Positions 1-7,470 of a stretch of 45,736 bases of DNA are shown one piece after another (the stretch's first letter is position 1; the number at the start of each line of letters is the position of its first letter). Under the pieces are notes generated by a model, which worked only from the letters and a program-made list of their open reading frames with translations, ran no database searches and was not told where the DNA came from. Origin of the DNA: DASPJQ01 sp035299065 (GTDB lineage Bacteria > Bacteroidota > Bacteroidia > Flavobacteriales_D > UBA2798); assembly GCA_035299065.1 (NCBI GenBank), contig DATGXI010000090.1, positions 1 to 45,736 of the forward strand. The letters are read 5' to 3'. Position numbers and translations under genes: made by a program.

Positions 1-1
1 G

Positions 2-514
2 GCCATACGCAATGTTATTTTCTTTATTCTGCCTGCCTGGGGTTTAAGCAATGCCGCAGCTACCCTGGTTGGACAAAATCTTGGAGCCGGTAAAATTGAC
101 CGTGCCGAACAAAGCGTGTATTTAATTGTAAAGTACAACACCATTTTCATGGCTTTTGTGGCAGCCCTGTTTATATTTTTCCCTGAACCCATTGTTCGCT
201 TTTTTTCCGAAAAAGAAGCCGTTATTGCTTATGGAACACAAGCCTTGCAAATAATAGGGGCGGGCTTTATTTTTTACGGAATTGGTATGGTAATGACCCA
301 GGCGCTAAATGGCGCTGGCGATACAAAAACGCCAACCATTATTAATTTTTGTTGTTTCTGGCTATTCCAGGTTCCCCTGGCATATATACTTGCACTGGGT
401 TTTGACTTTAAAACAACGGGTGCTGTAGTTGCCATTCCCATTGCCGAAACCATGATTGCGCTGGTTGCCTGGTACTATTTCAGGAAAGGCAAGTGGAAGC
501 AGGTTAAAGTATAA
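2..514 (+). CDS. MATE family multidrug/Na+ antiporter, C-terminal part (5' end outside window)
   Basis: The reading frame is open from the first bases of the window, so the start lies upstream and only the last ~170 residues are present. The fragment begins with a conserved MATE segment containing GLSNAAATLVGQNLGAG, followed by a basic/acidic loop and then about four hydrophobic segments (for example around FMAFVAALFIFFPEPIVRFF and IIGAGFIFYGIGMV). MATE proteins of about 450 residues sit in the inner membrane and exchange Na+ or H+ for cationic drugs or metabolites. It also contains the typical ALNGAGDTKTP motif between helices. The tail ends in a short basic stretch (FRKGKWKQVKV). The family call is firm; the substrate cannot be told. 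A GTG at 116 is an internal codon, not the start. Confidence 0.93.
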   Translation, partial: AIRNVIFFILPAWGLSNAAATLVGQNLGAGKIDRAEQSVYLIVKYNTIFMAFVAALFIFFPEPIVRFFSEKEAVIAYGTQALQIIGAGFIFYGIGMVMTQALNGAGDTKTPTIINFCCFWLFQVPLAYILALGFDFKTTGAVVAIPIAETMIALVAWYYFRKGKWKQVKV

Positions 515-516
515 CC

Positions 517-536
517 AACGGAATTGAATTTCCGTT
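517..536 (+). terminator. Possible weak hairpin after the MATE gene
   Basis: Inverted repeat AACGGAA (517-523) / TTCCGTT (530-536) with a short AT-rich loop begins 2 nt after the MATE stop codon. No T-run follows, so it may be an mRNA 3' end stabiliser rather than an intrinsic terminator. Confidence 0.3.
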
Positions 537-605
537 CAGGAAACTGGTCTCTCACTATTTTATTAAATACGTAAAACACCGTAGCAACTTTTTCTGCGGG
601 TTGCG

Positions 606-617
606 TAAATATGCTGT
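606..617 (+). promoter_or_regulatory. Putative -7 box of the CAP-protein gene, abutting the start codon
   Basis: TAAATATG at 606-613 matches TAnnTTTG with one mismatch and ends 4 nt before the ATG at 618. No clear TTG element was found at -33. If used, the transcript would begin at or next to the start codon. Confidence 0.35.
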
Positions 618-1703
618 ATGAAACGCGTTGTTATTTTTCTTTTGGTATGCTTAAGCAATTATTCGCTGCCGGTAAAGGCACAAACCGGTCTTTCTCTTGA
701 AATTTTTAACCTTATAAACCAGGCACGCACAAATCCGGCTGAGTTTTTAAAAACACATAAAGCCGGCATTGAACGGTATGATAACACCTACATTGCTTAC
801 CTTGAAAAATCAAAACCCGTTTCAGCCATTGTATGGGACAATGCCCTGGCCGAACAGGCAAAAAAGAAAATTGATAACAATGAACTTTCTCCTTCTTACA
901 AGGGAAACAATACGCTTTGCGGTAGTTCATCGGGAAAAAGAACCGGAACCGTTTCACAGGACGCCTTGTTTTATGTATGCGATATTTACAAGAACATCCA
1001 CAACGATGATTATGCTTACATAGGCCTGTACTTCAACAAAAATTTTTCCGGCTATTGTTATGAACTGGGAAAAACATGTGAACGGAAATTAATTCCCTTT
1101 TCCTATACAGGTGGTGTTGACAGTTCAAAAGTGGATTTTGAAAAGTTGAACACGGCCAAAAAAGTAACCTGGATGAATGCACAGGAAAAACGCATGGTGC
1201 TTGAAATAAATTTTGCGCGTGCTTATCCAAAAGTGTATGCGCAAATTATTTCACAACACCTGGCCAATGAAAGCGGCAGCAGCGGACTTGCCAAAGATGT
1301 GTACGAAGCAGGAATGGAATTGATTGATGAGCTTAACACGATGAGCCCGCGGTCCATTCTTGTTCCGCAGGAATGTGTGTACAAGGCAGCCAAAAAACAT
1401 GCAGCAGATTGCGAAAGACGTAAAATCATGGACCATACCGGAAGTGATGGCAGCGATCCGTGGGACCGTATACTCAAAGAATGTTCAAGTTTGAAAACCG
1501 GTAATGAGAATCTTGCCGGGGCTGGAGGCAACAATCCGCGCAATCCTGTCATTAATTTATTGCTTGACGATGGAATAAGTTCACGCGGGCATCGCTACAA
1601 CATGCTTGATGAAAAATGGGTGTACGTGGGCGTTAGCCAATACGTAATGGAAAAATCGGCCTGGTACACCATGTATGGCTGGGTACAGAATTTTGCATAC
1701 TGA
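618..1703 (+). CDS. Secreted protein with two CAP (SCP/PR1-like) domains, the first degenerate
   Basis: A Sec signal peptide (residues 1-21, ending VKA) is followed by two similar halves. Both begin with the CAP helix: LEIFNLINQARTNPAEF near residue 27 and VLEINFARAYPKVYAQ near residue 195. The second half keeps the CAP cavity residues: His in MDHTGSDG, Glu in TGNENLAGAG and the later His in RGHRYNML, then the closing strands WVYVGVS and WVQNFAY. The first half has the helix and a terminal YIGLYFNKNF-like strand, but the His/Glu set is not evident. The first half is also Cys-containing. Bacterial CAP proteins are extracytoplasmic and mostly of unknown function; some relate to cell-wall or lipid binding. 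It is a single gene, convergent with the cupin at 1736-2257. Length 361 residues. Family assignment is strong, role unknown. Confidence 0.85.
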   Translation: MKRVVIFLLVCLSNYSLPVKAQTGLSLEIFNLINQARTNPAEFLKTHKAGIERYDNTYIAYLEKSKPVSAIVWDNALAEQAKKKIDNNELSPSYKGNNTLCGSSSGKRTGTVSQDALFYVCDIYKNIHNDDYAYIGLYFNKNFSGYCYELGKTCERKLIPFSYTGGVDSSKVDFEKLNTAKKVTWMNAQEKRMVLEINFARAYPKVYAQIISQHLANESGSSGLAKDVYEAGMELIDELNTMSPRSILVPQECVYKAAKKHAADCERRKIMDHTGSDGSDPWDRILKECSSLKTGNENLAGAGGNNPRNPVINLLLDDGISSRGHRYNMLDEKWVYVGVSQYVMEKSAWYTMYGWVQNFAY

Positions 1704-1716
1704 TTTGCTGAATCAG
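1700..1716 (+). terminator. Possible hairpin between convergent genes
   Basis: CTGATT (1700-1705) and AATCAG (1711-1716) form a 6-bp stem that includes the stop codon of the CAP gene. GTTTAAAC follows rather than a T-run. Its position between convergent ends fits a weak bidirectional terminator. Confidence 0.25.
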
Positions 1717-1735
1717 GTTTAAACTGTGTGACGAT

Positions 1736-2257
1736 TTATTTCCAGGCTTTTTGCAGTTCACCCCGGTCACCGTAAACAGGATCTTTATCGGGCAGTGCTA
1801 CATTTATAATATTTGCATCGGTACGTGGGCGTTCTTCGGGTTTTCCGTAATTCATGTCGTATTGTTTTCCTGAGGGGTAAGCACCAACGCATTTGAATGT
1901 TTTTTTGGGTGTAAGGTTTTTGTGTGCAACACCAGCCGGAATAATGATAACATCACCTTCTTCAAGCAACACCTTAATTCCGTTTTCGCCACCCAGCTGA
2001 ACCATGGCTTCGCCTTTATATACGCCCAACACTTCGTGCGTTACGCTGTGGTAATGGTGGTAATCATACATAGTGTCTTTCCATGCATTGCTCCAGTTGT
2101 GCTCAGCAAATATTTTTTTTATATAATGTGCAGGCCTGAAAAAAGGAAGATCAATAACAGCTTTATAAATTATGACCGGTAAAAATTTGTTGTTGGGAAA
2201 CACGCCATCGTCTTTGAGGTAATACGTTTCGCTATGGTATTTTCGTTGAATGGCCAT
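1736..2257 (-). CDS. Single-domain cupin protein, YjlB-like
   Basis: The 173-residue cytosolic protein has cupin motif 1 as YHHYHSVTHEVLGVYKGEA (two metal-type His, a Glu, a further His region) and motif 2 as GDVIIIPAGVAHKN, with a conserved His. It begins with ETYYLKDDGVFPNNKFLPVIIYK, as in the YjlB-type cupins known from Bacillus and many other bacteria. The C-terminal tail includes YPSGKQYDMNYGKPEERP. The fold would bind a metal through the His/Glu set, but no substrate can be inferred. ATG start at 2257. It stands alone: convergent with the CAP gene, and followed upstream by the inverted-repeat element at 2361-3000. Confidence 0.8.
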   Translation of the reverse strand: MAIQRKYHSETYYLKDDGVFPNNKFLPVIIYKAVIDLPFFRPAHYIKKIFAEHNWSNAWKDTMYDYHHYHSVTHEVLGVYKGEAMVQLGGENGIKVLLEEGDVIIIPAGVAHKNLTPKKTFKCVGAYPSGKQYDMNYGKPEERPRTDANIINVALPDKDPVYGDRGELQKAWK

Positions 2258-2365
2258 TTTGTGCTTTTACGGAAAGTAGGGATATCACGCTGCGAAATTT
2301 TGCATTATTTAAGAGAGTTTCCCGCAATGGGAATTCTTTCAACGTAGGAAGCATGTTTTTTAAAT

Positions 2366-2392
2366 GGCGCGCAAAGTCGCAACGACAGCAAC
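2366..2392 (+). repeat. Left arm of a perfect 27-bp inverted repeat
   Basis: The 27 bases from GGCGCGCAAAG to CGACAGCAAC are the exact reverse complement of 2970-2996. The similarity extends into TTTAAA on the outer side with one extra base on the left (2361-2365). The arm lies 30 bp beyond the stop of the GxxExxY gene. The sequence belongs to the CGCAAAG/CGCAACG type of repeat common between Bacteroidota genes. Confidence 0.9.
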
Positions 2393-2422
2393 ATGGTTAC
2401 GGGAGGAAAGAAAAGGGTTAAA

Positions 2423-2815
2423 TTAAAGATTATTGACAAGGCGCTTTATACCATATTTTAACAACGGTTCATTAAAATTAAATAATAATCCCAGTTTCAT
2501 ATCGGTTAAACGCAAATAGGTTAATAGTTGTTTAGCATGAACCGGATTAAGGGTTTCAATGGATTTAATTTCGATTATTACTTTGTTCTCTACTATAAGA
2601 TCGGACCTAAAGCCCAAAGGCATTTCCAAATTTTTCCAAATAACAGGTATTGTTTTTTGTCTCTCAACGTCTAATCCCAATTGTTTTAATTCATAGAACA
2701 TTATTTCTTCGTAAACAGATTCAAATAATCCCGGTCCTAAAGCCCTGTGAATTTGAAAAGCAACATCAACAATGATTTCCGCAATTTCATTCTCTCTAAG
2801 TAATTTCATATTCAT
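2423..2815 (-). CDS. GxxExxY family protein, PD-(D/E)XK nuclease-like
   Basis: The 130-residue protein carries the family signature G29-L-F-E32-S-V-Y35 in GPGLFESVYEE. It also has the nuclease-like core D72 in GFRSDLIVENK, E82-I-K84 in VIIEIKS, and Q96 in AKQLLTYLR, matching the D...ExK...Q pattern of PD-(D/E)XK enzymes. The N-terminal helix includes IVDVAFQIHRALGPG. Family length is 120-135 residues, so it is complete. The function of GxxExxY proteins is not established; a DNA-related role is inferred from the fold. The gene is bracketed by 27-bp inverted repeats (2366-2392 and 2970-2996) with no other gene inside, so it looks like a discrete element. Start ATG at 2815; a second ATG two codons later is possible. 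Confidence 0.88.
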   Translation of the reverse strand: MNMKLLRENEIAEIIVDVAFQIHRALGPGLFESVYEEIMFYELKQLGLDVERQKTIPVIWKNLEMPLGFRSDLIVENKVIIEIKSIETLNPVHAKQLLTYLRLTDMKLGLLFNFNEPLLKYGIKRLVNNL

Positions 2816-3234
2816 TTTTTTTTAAAACTAAAATGAGAATGTGTACCAAGTGAAAAAAACTACAAATAGTAGTCAAAATAAAAATATTCAACGTAAGTAG
2901 TTTGAAATTTAACCGCTTGGTTCAAACGTCACCTTAATTTTATGTACATGATTCCATTTTCCTGTTAACGTTGCTGTCGTTGCGACTTTGCGCGCCTTTA
3001 AAATACCAGTAGCCCAGGCGCACACTTGTGCCGTTGCGAGACGTTTAATCTTGTGTTCTTATGAGCTGGCCTATTCCAAAAAACCGTTAAATCTTTGCCC
3101 GAAACAAGGCCTGTATTCATTTTTTTGATATCTTAATCGCCTCAAAAACAATATAAAACAAAATAATTTTAAAAAAACACACCGTCAGGGGTTACTTCTT
3201 TCGTTATATCCCATAAACCCAGTGAACAGACCAC
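2816..3234. other. Intergenic region with right inverted-repeat arm and sigma-gene upstream region
   Basis: The 419 bases hold the upstream region of the GxxExxY gene (AT-rich, with an A/T-run immediately before the start), the right inverted-repeat arm at 2970-2996, and a GC-richer patch with a short imperfect hairpin near 3018-3033 (GGCGCACA/TTGTGCC). After that comes an AT-rich stretch leading to the sigma factor. No ORF with coding character and no confident -33/-7 pair was found. Confidence 0.6.
2970..2996 (-). repeat. Right arm of the perfect 27-bp inverted repeat
   Basis: Exact reverse complement of 2366-2392. The outer flank reads TTTAAA, as on the left side, so the pair plus flanks spans about 2361-3000 (roughly 640 bp). 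Because TTTAAA is itself palindromic, it cannot be decided whether it is part of the repeat or a short target duplication. Confidence 0.9.
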
Positions 3235-3792
3235 ATGAATAATGCAACCCTTATAGCACAACTCAGGTCAGGCCAGCCCAACAAGGCGCTTGAAGAGCTC
3301 TACAAAGGGTATCCTGTAATCAGGCATTTTATAAAAACACATGGGGGCGATGATGATGATGCCCGCGATGTATTCCAGGAAAGCATCATGGTACTTTACC
3401 GCAATGTTCAAAAAGATGATTTTGTATTGACAGCAAATATGACCACGTATCTTTTCAGCATTACAAAATACATGTGGAAAGATATTTTGAAAAAGAAAAA
3501 CCGCCAGGTAAATTTTGTGTGTGACAATACAGCTGAAGAAGAAGATGTAAAAAACGCACAGGAGGAAGAAGAAAAATTCAAATGGCTGGATGAAATACTG
3601 GGAACGCTGGGCGAGAAGTGTGCTGAAATTTTAAAGATGACCTACTTTGCAAAAATGAGCATGGATGAAATTGCACAAAAATTAGGTTATAAAAATGTTG
3701 ACACAGCCAAAACGCAAAAATACAAATGCCTTGAGCGCGCACGCAGCCTTGCGGCCGAACTAAATTTAACAACAGAAAGCAATCGTTCATGA
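3235..3792 (+). CDS. ECF-type sigma-70 family RNA polymerase sigma factor
   Basis: At 185 residues it has region 2 (DDARDVFQESIMVLYRNVQ, then LTANMTTYLFSITKYMWKD) for -10 recognition and core binding. Region 4 follows (CAEILKMTYFAKMSMDEIAQKLGYKNVDTAKTQKYKCLERAR), whose helix-turn-helix reads the -35 element. The acidic linker (EEEDVKNAQEEEEK) between regions 2 and 4 is typical of ECF sigma factors. ATG at 3235 gives the normal N-terminus. Its stop overlaps the start of the next gene by 4 nt (ATGA), so sigma and anti-sigma are translationally coupled. Activity is expected to be controlled by that neighbour, and autoregulation is common in such pairs. Target genes cannot be deduced. Confidence 0.92.
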   Translation: MNNATLIAQLRSGQPNKALEELYKGYPVIRHFIKTHGGDDDDARDVFQESIMVLYRNVQKDDFVLTANMTTYLFSITKYMWKDILKKKNRQVNFVCDNTAEEEDVKNAQEEEEKFKWLDEILGTLGEKCAEILKMTYFAKMSMDEIAQKLGYKNVDTAKTQKYKCLERARSLAAELNLTTESNRS

Positions 3793-5855
3793 GAAACGAA
3801 CTGAACCATATAGAAGAGATTGAAAATTACCTGGAGGGACGACTTTCGGCTCAGGACAAAGCTGCATTTGAAAACCGGATGCGTACAAGCGATAGCCTGC
3901 GCGAAGAAGTAAACATTCAACGCCAGATTGCCGACCGTATACGTACCAACGCATTCAAATCTGAATTAGCTGCTTTTCACTTAGCCTACATGGCTGTACC
4001 TGCCAAAAAATTTGCCTGGAAAACCATTTTACTAAACTCATTGGTTGGCCTTGCCTGTTTGGGCAGTGCAACAGCTGCGGTTATTTATGTTACCACGCGC
4101 AATAATTCCACCGCGGCAGAAACAAAACAAGTGGCGCAAACCCTGCCAACTGAAAAAATAAATACACCTGTTGAGGTTGTTCCAGCGGTTGAGCCGGAAA
4201 AAGAAGAAGAGTCGGCTGAAACAAAAATACAGTCAAAAATTCGTCCATCAGGATCGCAAATTGTAGGGCCACTTGAACTTGACTTGTCAAATTTGGTCAA
4301 CAAGATCCAAAAAATTGATGCCATTGATAACCGTTATACTGAAATGTCTCCGGTATTTACCCGCTGGCAGTTTGATGCCGAAAAAGGAACTGATACCATT
4401 GTGATGGCGGGTTCAAATTCATTTGTGCACTTCCCGGGAGGAATTCTGGTTGACAAAAATGGCAATAAAGTAAAAGGCGAAGTTGAATTCCGTTACCGCG
4501 AGTTTAACGATGCCGCGCAAATGGCCTTTTCAAAAACAAGTTCAACCTGGAACGATAACGGAACAAAATATGATTTGCAGGCGGCCGGTATGTTTGAAGT
4601 GCGTATTTACAAAGGCAATGAAGAAGTATTTGTACAGGATGGAAAATCATTTAAAATTGATTATAACCTGAAGAAAGATAATACGGACAGCACGTATTTC
4701 CTGGCCATGAATAAAAACCAGCAATGGGAAAAAATAAAGAAAGTTGAGCTTAAAAAACAAACGTCAGAACTGGTTCCAAAGCCAACCAAATTTGTGTTGA
4801 AAGACCGTAAAGGCAAAGGTGAAGCGCTTGGAAAAATTCTTGTAAAAATATATGATGCACAAACGGGGGTGGTAATTGATTGGGCCAAAGCAGGCGTAGC
4901 AGGGACACCTACACCTTGGTATGCCACAACTAAGGCCGACTCAAGTTACCGCCCCCTTGTTGAAAAGCCCGGCACAGTTGATTTGGAAATAAAAGCACGT
5001 GGATACAAAAAAATGAGGGTTAATGGTGTGAGGGTTATGCAAAACAAAGTGACCATTGTGAAAGTAAATTTATTGTCGCGTAAACGCAACAATTATGTTT
5101 GGCACAAGGCAAATGAAATGTATGCCGGTATGGATACCTGCAAAGTGCGTTATACATTTGATGGGGATGCTACAACAAATGCCAACACTTTAGTGGAGTC
5201 AAAAGACAAAATCGCGGTAACTGAAAAAGAGTTGAAAAAAGCAAAACATAAAAAAAGCAAAACGAATGCCGGTTTAACAACCGCAAGTGCAAAATACAAA
5301 CCAACACGTATACATCTTTTTAAAACAGGAGCATCGTACGTTATACAGGATTCCATTCGCAACGCATACGGTTCGGCCGGAAAAGGGAAAAAGAAAGGAA
5401 AAGACAAAGGGTATACAACAGTTGGGAACTGGACGGTAGCTTACGAACCACGCAAGAATGAAAATTCAGGAAATGTAAAAGAAGGTTTAAAATGTACGTC
5501 AACCGGTACGTATTATTGCGCCAAAGTTACTCCTTCAACCGAATTGCTGCGCATGAAGGCAACTTACCTGGACGAGACCGGAGCCATGATCCAAAATGCA
5601 AAAAGTATTTGCGTAATTGACCGTAAGAAGGGAAATGCAATGGCCTTAAACCTTGACGAGGTTGTAAAAAGCAAAGACGCAAAAATAGTGTTGTTGCTTA
5701 CCAGTGACAATAAATTGTATGGCATGGACGAAGACGAATACAAAAAAGCCATGAATGTAAAAACAGGCGAGTGGGCGTTGAAATTAAAGCGAATAAACAT
5801 ATCGCGTTACGATGAACTAAACAGGATGTTTAACCTTAACCCAACCGTAAACTGA
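3789..5855 (+). CDS. Membrane anti-sigma-like protein with large extracytoplasmic region
   Basis: Residues 1-75 resemble a zinc-less anti-sigma domain (IENYLEGRLSAQDKAAFENR, then SLREEVNIQRQIADRIR). A single membrane helix follows at about 78-101. Residues ~105-165 are an acidic/basic spacer rich in E and K. Residues ~178-320 form a domain that recurs in Bacteroidota surface proteins (FPGGILVDKNGNKVKGEVEF, YREFNDAAQMAF, AAGMFEVRI). Residues ~345-430 look like a carboxypeptidase-regulatory beta-sandwich (GKILVKIYDAQTG to VTIVKVNL). The C-terminal third is Lys-rich and unassigned. Length 688, far longer than a simple anti-sigma. The inferred role is to hold the upstream sigma factor at the inner membrane and respond to an envelope signal, perhaps by proteolysis. 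It overlaps the sigma gene by 4 nt. Confidence 0.75.
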   Translation: MRNELNHIEEIENYLEGRLSAQDKAAFENRMRTSDSLREEVNIQRQIADRIRTNAFKSELAAFHLAYMAVPAKKFAWKTILLNSLVGLACLGSATAAVIYVTTRNNSTAAETKQVAQTLPTEKINTPVEVVPAVEPEKEEESAETKIQSKIRPSGSQIVGPLELDLSNLVNKIQKIDAIDNRYTEMSPVFTRWQFDAEKGTDTIVMAGSNSFVHFPGGILVDKNGNKVKGEVEFRYREFNDAAQMAFSKTSSTWNDNGTKYDLQAAGMFEVRIYKGNEEVFVQDGKSFKIDYNLKKDNTDSTYFLAMNKNQQWEKIKKVELKKQTSELVPKPTKFVLKDRKGKGEALGKILVKIYDAQTGVVIDWAKAGVAGTPTPWYATTKADSSYRPLVEKPGTVDLEIKARGYKKMRVNGVRVMQNKVTIVKVNLLSRKRNNYVWHKANEMYAGMDTCKVRYTFDGDATTNANTLVESKDKIAVTEKELKKAKHKKSKTNAGLTTASAKYKPTRIHLFKTGASYVIQDSIRNAYGSAGKGKKKGKDKGYTTVGNWTVAYEPRKNENSGNVKEGLKCTSTGTYYCAKVTPSTELLRMKATYLDETGAMIQNAKSICVIDRKKGNAMALNLDEVVKSKDAKIVLLLTSDNKLYGMDEDEYKKAMNVKTGEWALKLKRINISRYDELNRMFNLNPTVN

Positions 5856-5887
5856 CAACTGTAAACTGTAAACCGAGAACTGTAAAC
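5847..5887 (+). repeat. GTAAAC micro-repeats spanning the anti-sigma stop codon
   Basis: Four copies of GTAAAC occur at 5847, 5861, 5868 and 5882, most within CTGTAAAC. The first copy encodes the last two codons of the preceding gene, so the array begins inside the CDS and runs into the intergenic region. Confidence 0.75.
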
Positions 5888-6147
5888 TAAAAATCACACA
5901 CACGAACACACACAATATAACTCACACGATTAATTTTTTACACATCACACAATGCACACACTTCATTCACGTTCTTTTCGTAAATGTTTCCATTGGGTTT
6001 ACCTGTATTTGCGCTGGTCCCGTTTCTACAGGTTTAACGTTAGTGGTTTTGTTTGATTATATCTTCCCGCAGTATTCCGTAAGGGTTTTAAAGGGTAGCA
6101 TTCTTGCGGATGCTGCGCGGAGGATACAAACAAGTGTTAGTTGCTAC

Positions 6148-6307
6148 TTTTTTAACTGCAGAGGACGCAGAGTTTGACTTTATTCTTTTTAACCGCAGAG
6201 GTCGCAGAGTTTGACTTTATGCATTTTTAACCGCAAAGGACGCAAAGGGTTTTCGCAGAGGACGCAGAGTTTCACTTACTTTATTTTTAACTTCAGAGGA
6301 CGCAGGG
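6148..6307 (+). repeat. Cluster of about five degenerate direct repeats (CCGCAGAGGACGCAGAG type)
   Basis: Units of about 35-38 bp start near 6148, 6186, 6224, 6253 (lacking its first part) and 6285. Each is built as TTTTTAACCGC, then AGAGGACGCAGAG, then TTTGACTTTAT. Copies 1 and 2 are nearly identical (AACTGC/AACCGC, GACGC/GTCGC); the third has AAAG instead of AGAG; the last is cut short. Repeats with this core are frequent between genes in Bacteroidota. No encoded protein or hairpin larger than local matches is evident. Confidence 0.85.
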
Positions 6308-6391
6308 AATCTTGTCTGTTTGCTCTGTGGTTTAAAACACCTTAAATTTGTCTTTCTTCACTGGAAATAGCCAAATAATTATCTGCTGTAA

Positions 6392-6424
6392 TTGTAAGAA
6401 GCTGTTCCTAAATCCTTAATTTTG
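6392..6424 (+). promoter_or_regulatory. Promoter of the MORN-like/OmpA-like gene pair
   Basis: TTG at 6392-6394, a 22-nt spacer, and a perfect TAnnTTTG box (TAATTTTG, 6417-6424). The box ends 5 nt before the ATG at 6430, so the mRNA should have almost no leader. Confidence 0.55.
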
Positions 6425-6429
6425 TCAAT

Positions 6430-6969
6430 ATGAAATTAGTAATCACACTTTTTCTTATTTCATTCACAGTTGCTGTTAGTGCGCAGGAAAAAATAAACCA
6501 ATATGATGCCAATGGAAAAAAGCATGGAAAATGGGTTGTGTATTGGGACGTAAATTGGAAAAATACAGACAGTGCTACGGCCGTGTACGCCCGATACAAT
6601 TTTTTTCATCATGGCAGCAACCTGCAACCAATGGGTCCATGTGGTGCAAAAGGTTCTAAACTGGAAGAAAAAACAAGAAGCAACGAAATGATTGGCAATG
6701 CCCGCCTGTTGGACGGAGAATTCAAGTGGTACGATGATAAAGGCAGGCTAAGGTTTATTTTTGAGATCACTAAAGGTGAATTTGTCAAATACACTGAGTA
6801 CAGGAGTTCAGGAAAACTGGACCAGGTTTTTGATTATACAAAACACATTAATGAAGATCAGCCCCATTCATGGTACATAATAGGCTATGATAAAAAGGGG
6901 AATAAAAAAAATGACGGATATGGCGGTGTCATTTTCAGGAATAACAAAGCAGGAAAGGGACGCGATTAA
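6430..6969 (+). CDS. Secreted MORN-repeat-like (YwqK-type) protein
   Basis: Signal peptide at residues 1-18 (VAVSAQ). The body has short Y/W-G repeats of the MORN/YwqK type: YDANGKKHGKWVVYWD, then LLDGEFKWYDDKGRLRFIFE, GEFVKYTEYRSSGKLDQVFDY, and YDKKGNKKNDGYGG. Length 179. Such proteins are usually periplasmic or surface proteins of unknown function, formed from stacked beta-hairpins. The region between the first two repeats (residues ~50-85) is an insertion with NFFHHGSNLQPMGPCGAKG. It is followed after 3 nt by the OmpA-like gene, and both probably share the promoter at 6392-6424. No function is assigned beyond the repeat type. Confidence 0.6.
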   Translation: MKLVITLFLISFTVAVSAQEKINQYDANGKKHGKWVVYWDVNWKNTDSATAVYARYNFFHHGSNLQPMGPCGAKGSKLEEKTRSNEMIGNARLLDGEFKWYDDKGRLRFIFEITKGEFVKYTEYRSSGKLDQVFDYTKHINEDQPHSWYIIGYDKKGNKKNDGYGGVIFRNNKAGKGRD

Positions 6970-6972
6970 ATA

Positions 6973-7470
6973 ATGAAATGGTTATTCAACATATTTTTCG
7001 GATTGATTTTATTTACGGCAAACGCGCAACAACCGCCTGCATACAAATCCATCAACGACACAAGTTTTATAAAAGGCGATAAAATTTTGGCTCCTGTTAT
7101 AATTTTTCATGATTCGCGCATTGGTAACACTGCGCACGATTCCATTGCCAAAATTGCAGCCTTTCTTGTAAGCCATCCAACATACGAAGTGGAAATTGGT
7201 TTTTTTACTGATTTTAGGGGAAGCGATGTGTACAATAAAAAATATTCAACTGCCCAGGCCAACACGGTTGTAAATTACCTGGAAAAAAAATTTGGCATTC
7301 CGCTCAAACAAATTGTGCCTTACGGATACGGGGAAACAAAACTTATATACAACGAACAGGACGTAATGAAGGAAAGTGATAGCGCTGTGAAAGAAAAGAT
7401 GATGCAACAAAACAGGCGTTGTGAAATAAAAATACTTGACACCGCTTACACTTCGGCAACAAAAAAATGA
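6973..7470 (+). CDS. Small OmpA C-terminal-like periplasmic protein
   Basis: Signal peptide at residues 1-18 (LFTANAQ), then an OmpA/MotB-type peptidoglycan-binding domain covering most of the 165 residues. The conserved pattern is visible: IAAFLVSHPTYEVEIGFFTD, where family members have G-HTD, then YNKKYSTAQANTVVNYLEKK (usual N..LS..RA..V..YL), GIPLKQIVPYGYGE, and NRRCEIKIL near the end (usual NRRVEI). There is no beta-barrel and no lipobox, so the protein is probably soluble in the periplasm. The acidic FFTDFRGS replaces the usual GHTDSxG. The gene lies 3 nt after the MORN-like gene. Confidence 0.8.
   Translation: MKWLFNIFFGLILFTANAQQPPAYKSINDTSFIKGDKILAPVIIFHDSRIGNTAHDSIAKIAAFLVSHPTYEVEIGFFTDFRGSDVYNKKYSTAQANTVVNYLEKKFGIPLKQIVPYGYGETKLIYNEQDVMKESDSAVKEKMMQQNRRCEIKILDTAYTSATKK

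Larger units (their letters stand above)
5856..6429. other. 574-base repeat-rich intergenic region
   Basis: It contains the end of the GTAAAC micro-repeats, a CA-rich tract (CACACACGAACACACAC type) around 5895-5960, a low-similarity stretch to about 6147, the CGCAGAG direct-repeat cluster at 6148-6307, and finally the promoter of the MORN-like gene. No coding ORF was recognised on either strand. Confidence 0.6.

Noticed and set aside
1223..1552. 109-codon minus-strand frame inside the CAP gene
   Set aside because: Antisense shadow of a clear CAP domain gene with signal peptide.
6148..6307. Possible CRISPR array
   Set aside because: Units are adjacent and degenerate with no unique spacers of constant length, no leader and no cas genes; direct-repeat family of Bacteroidota type instead.
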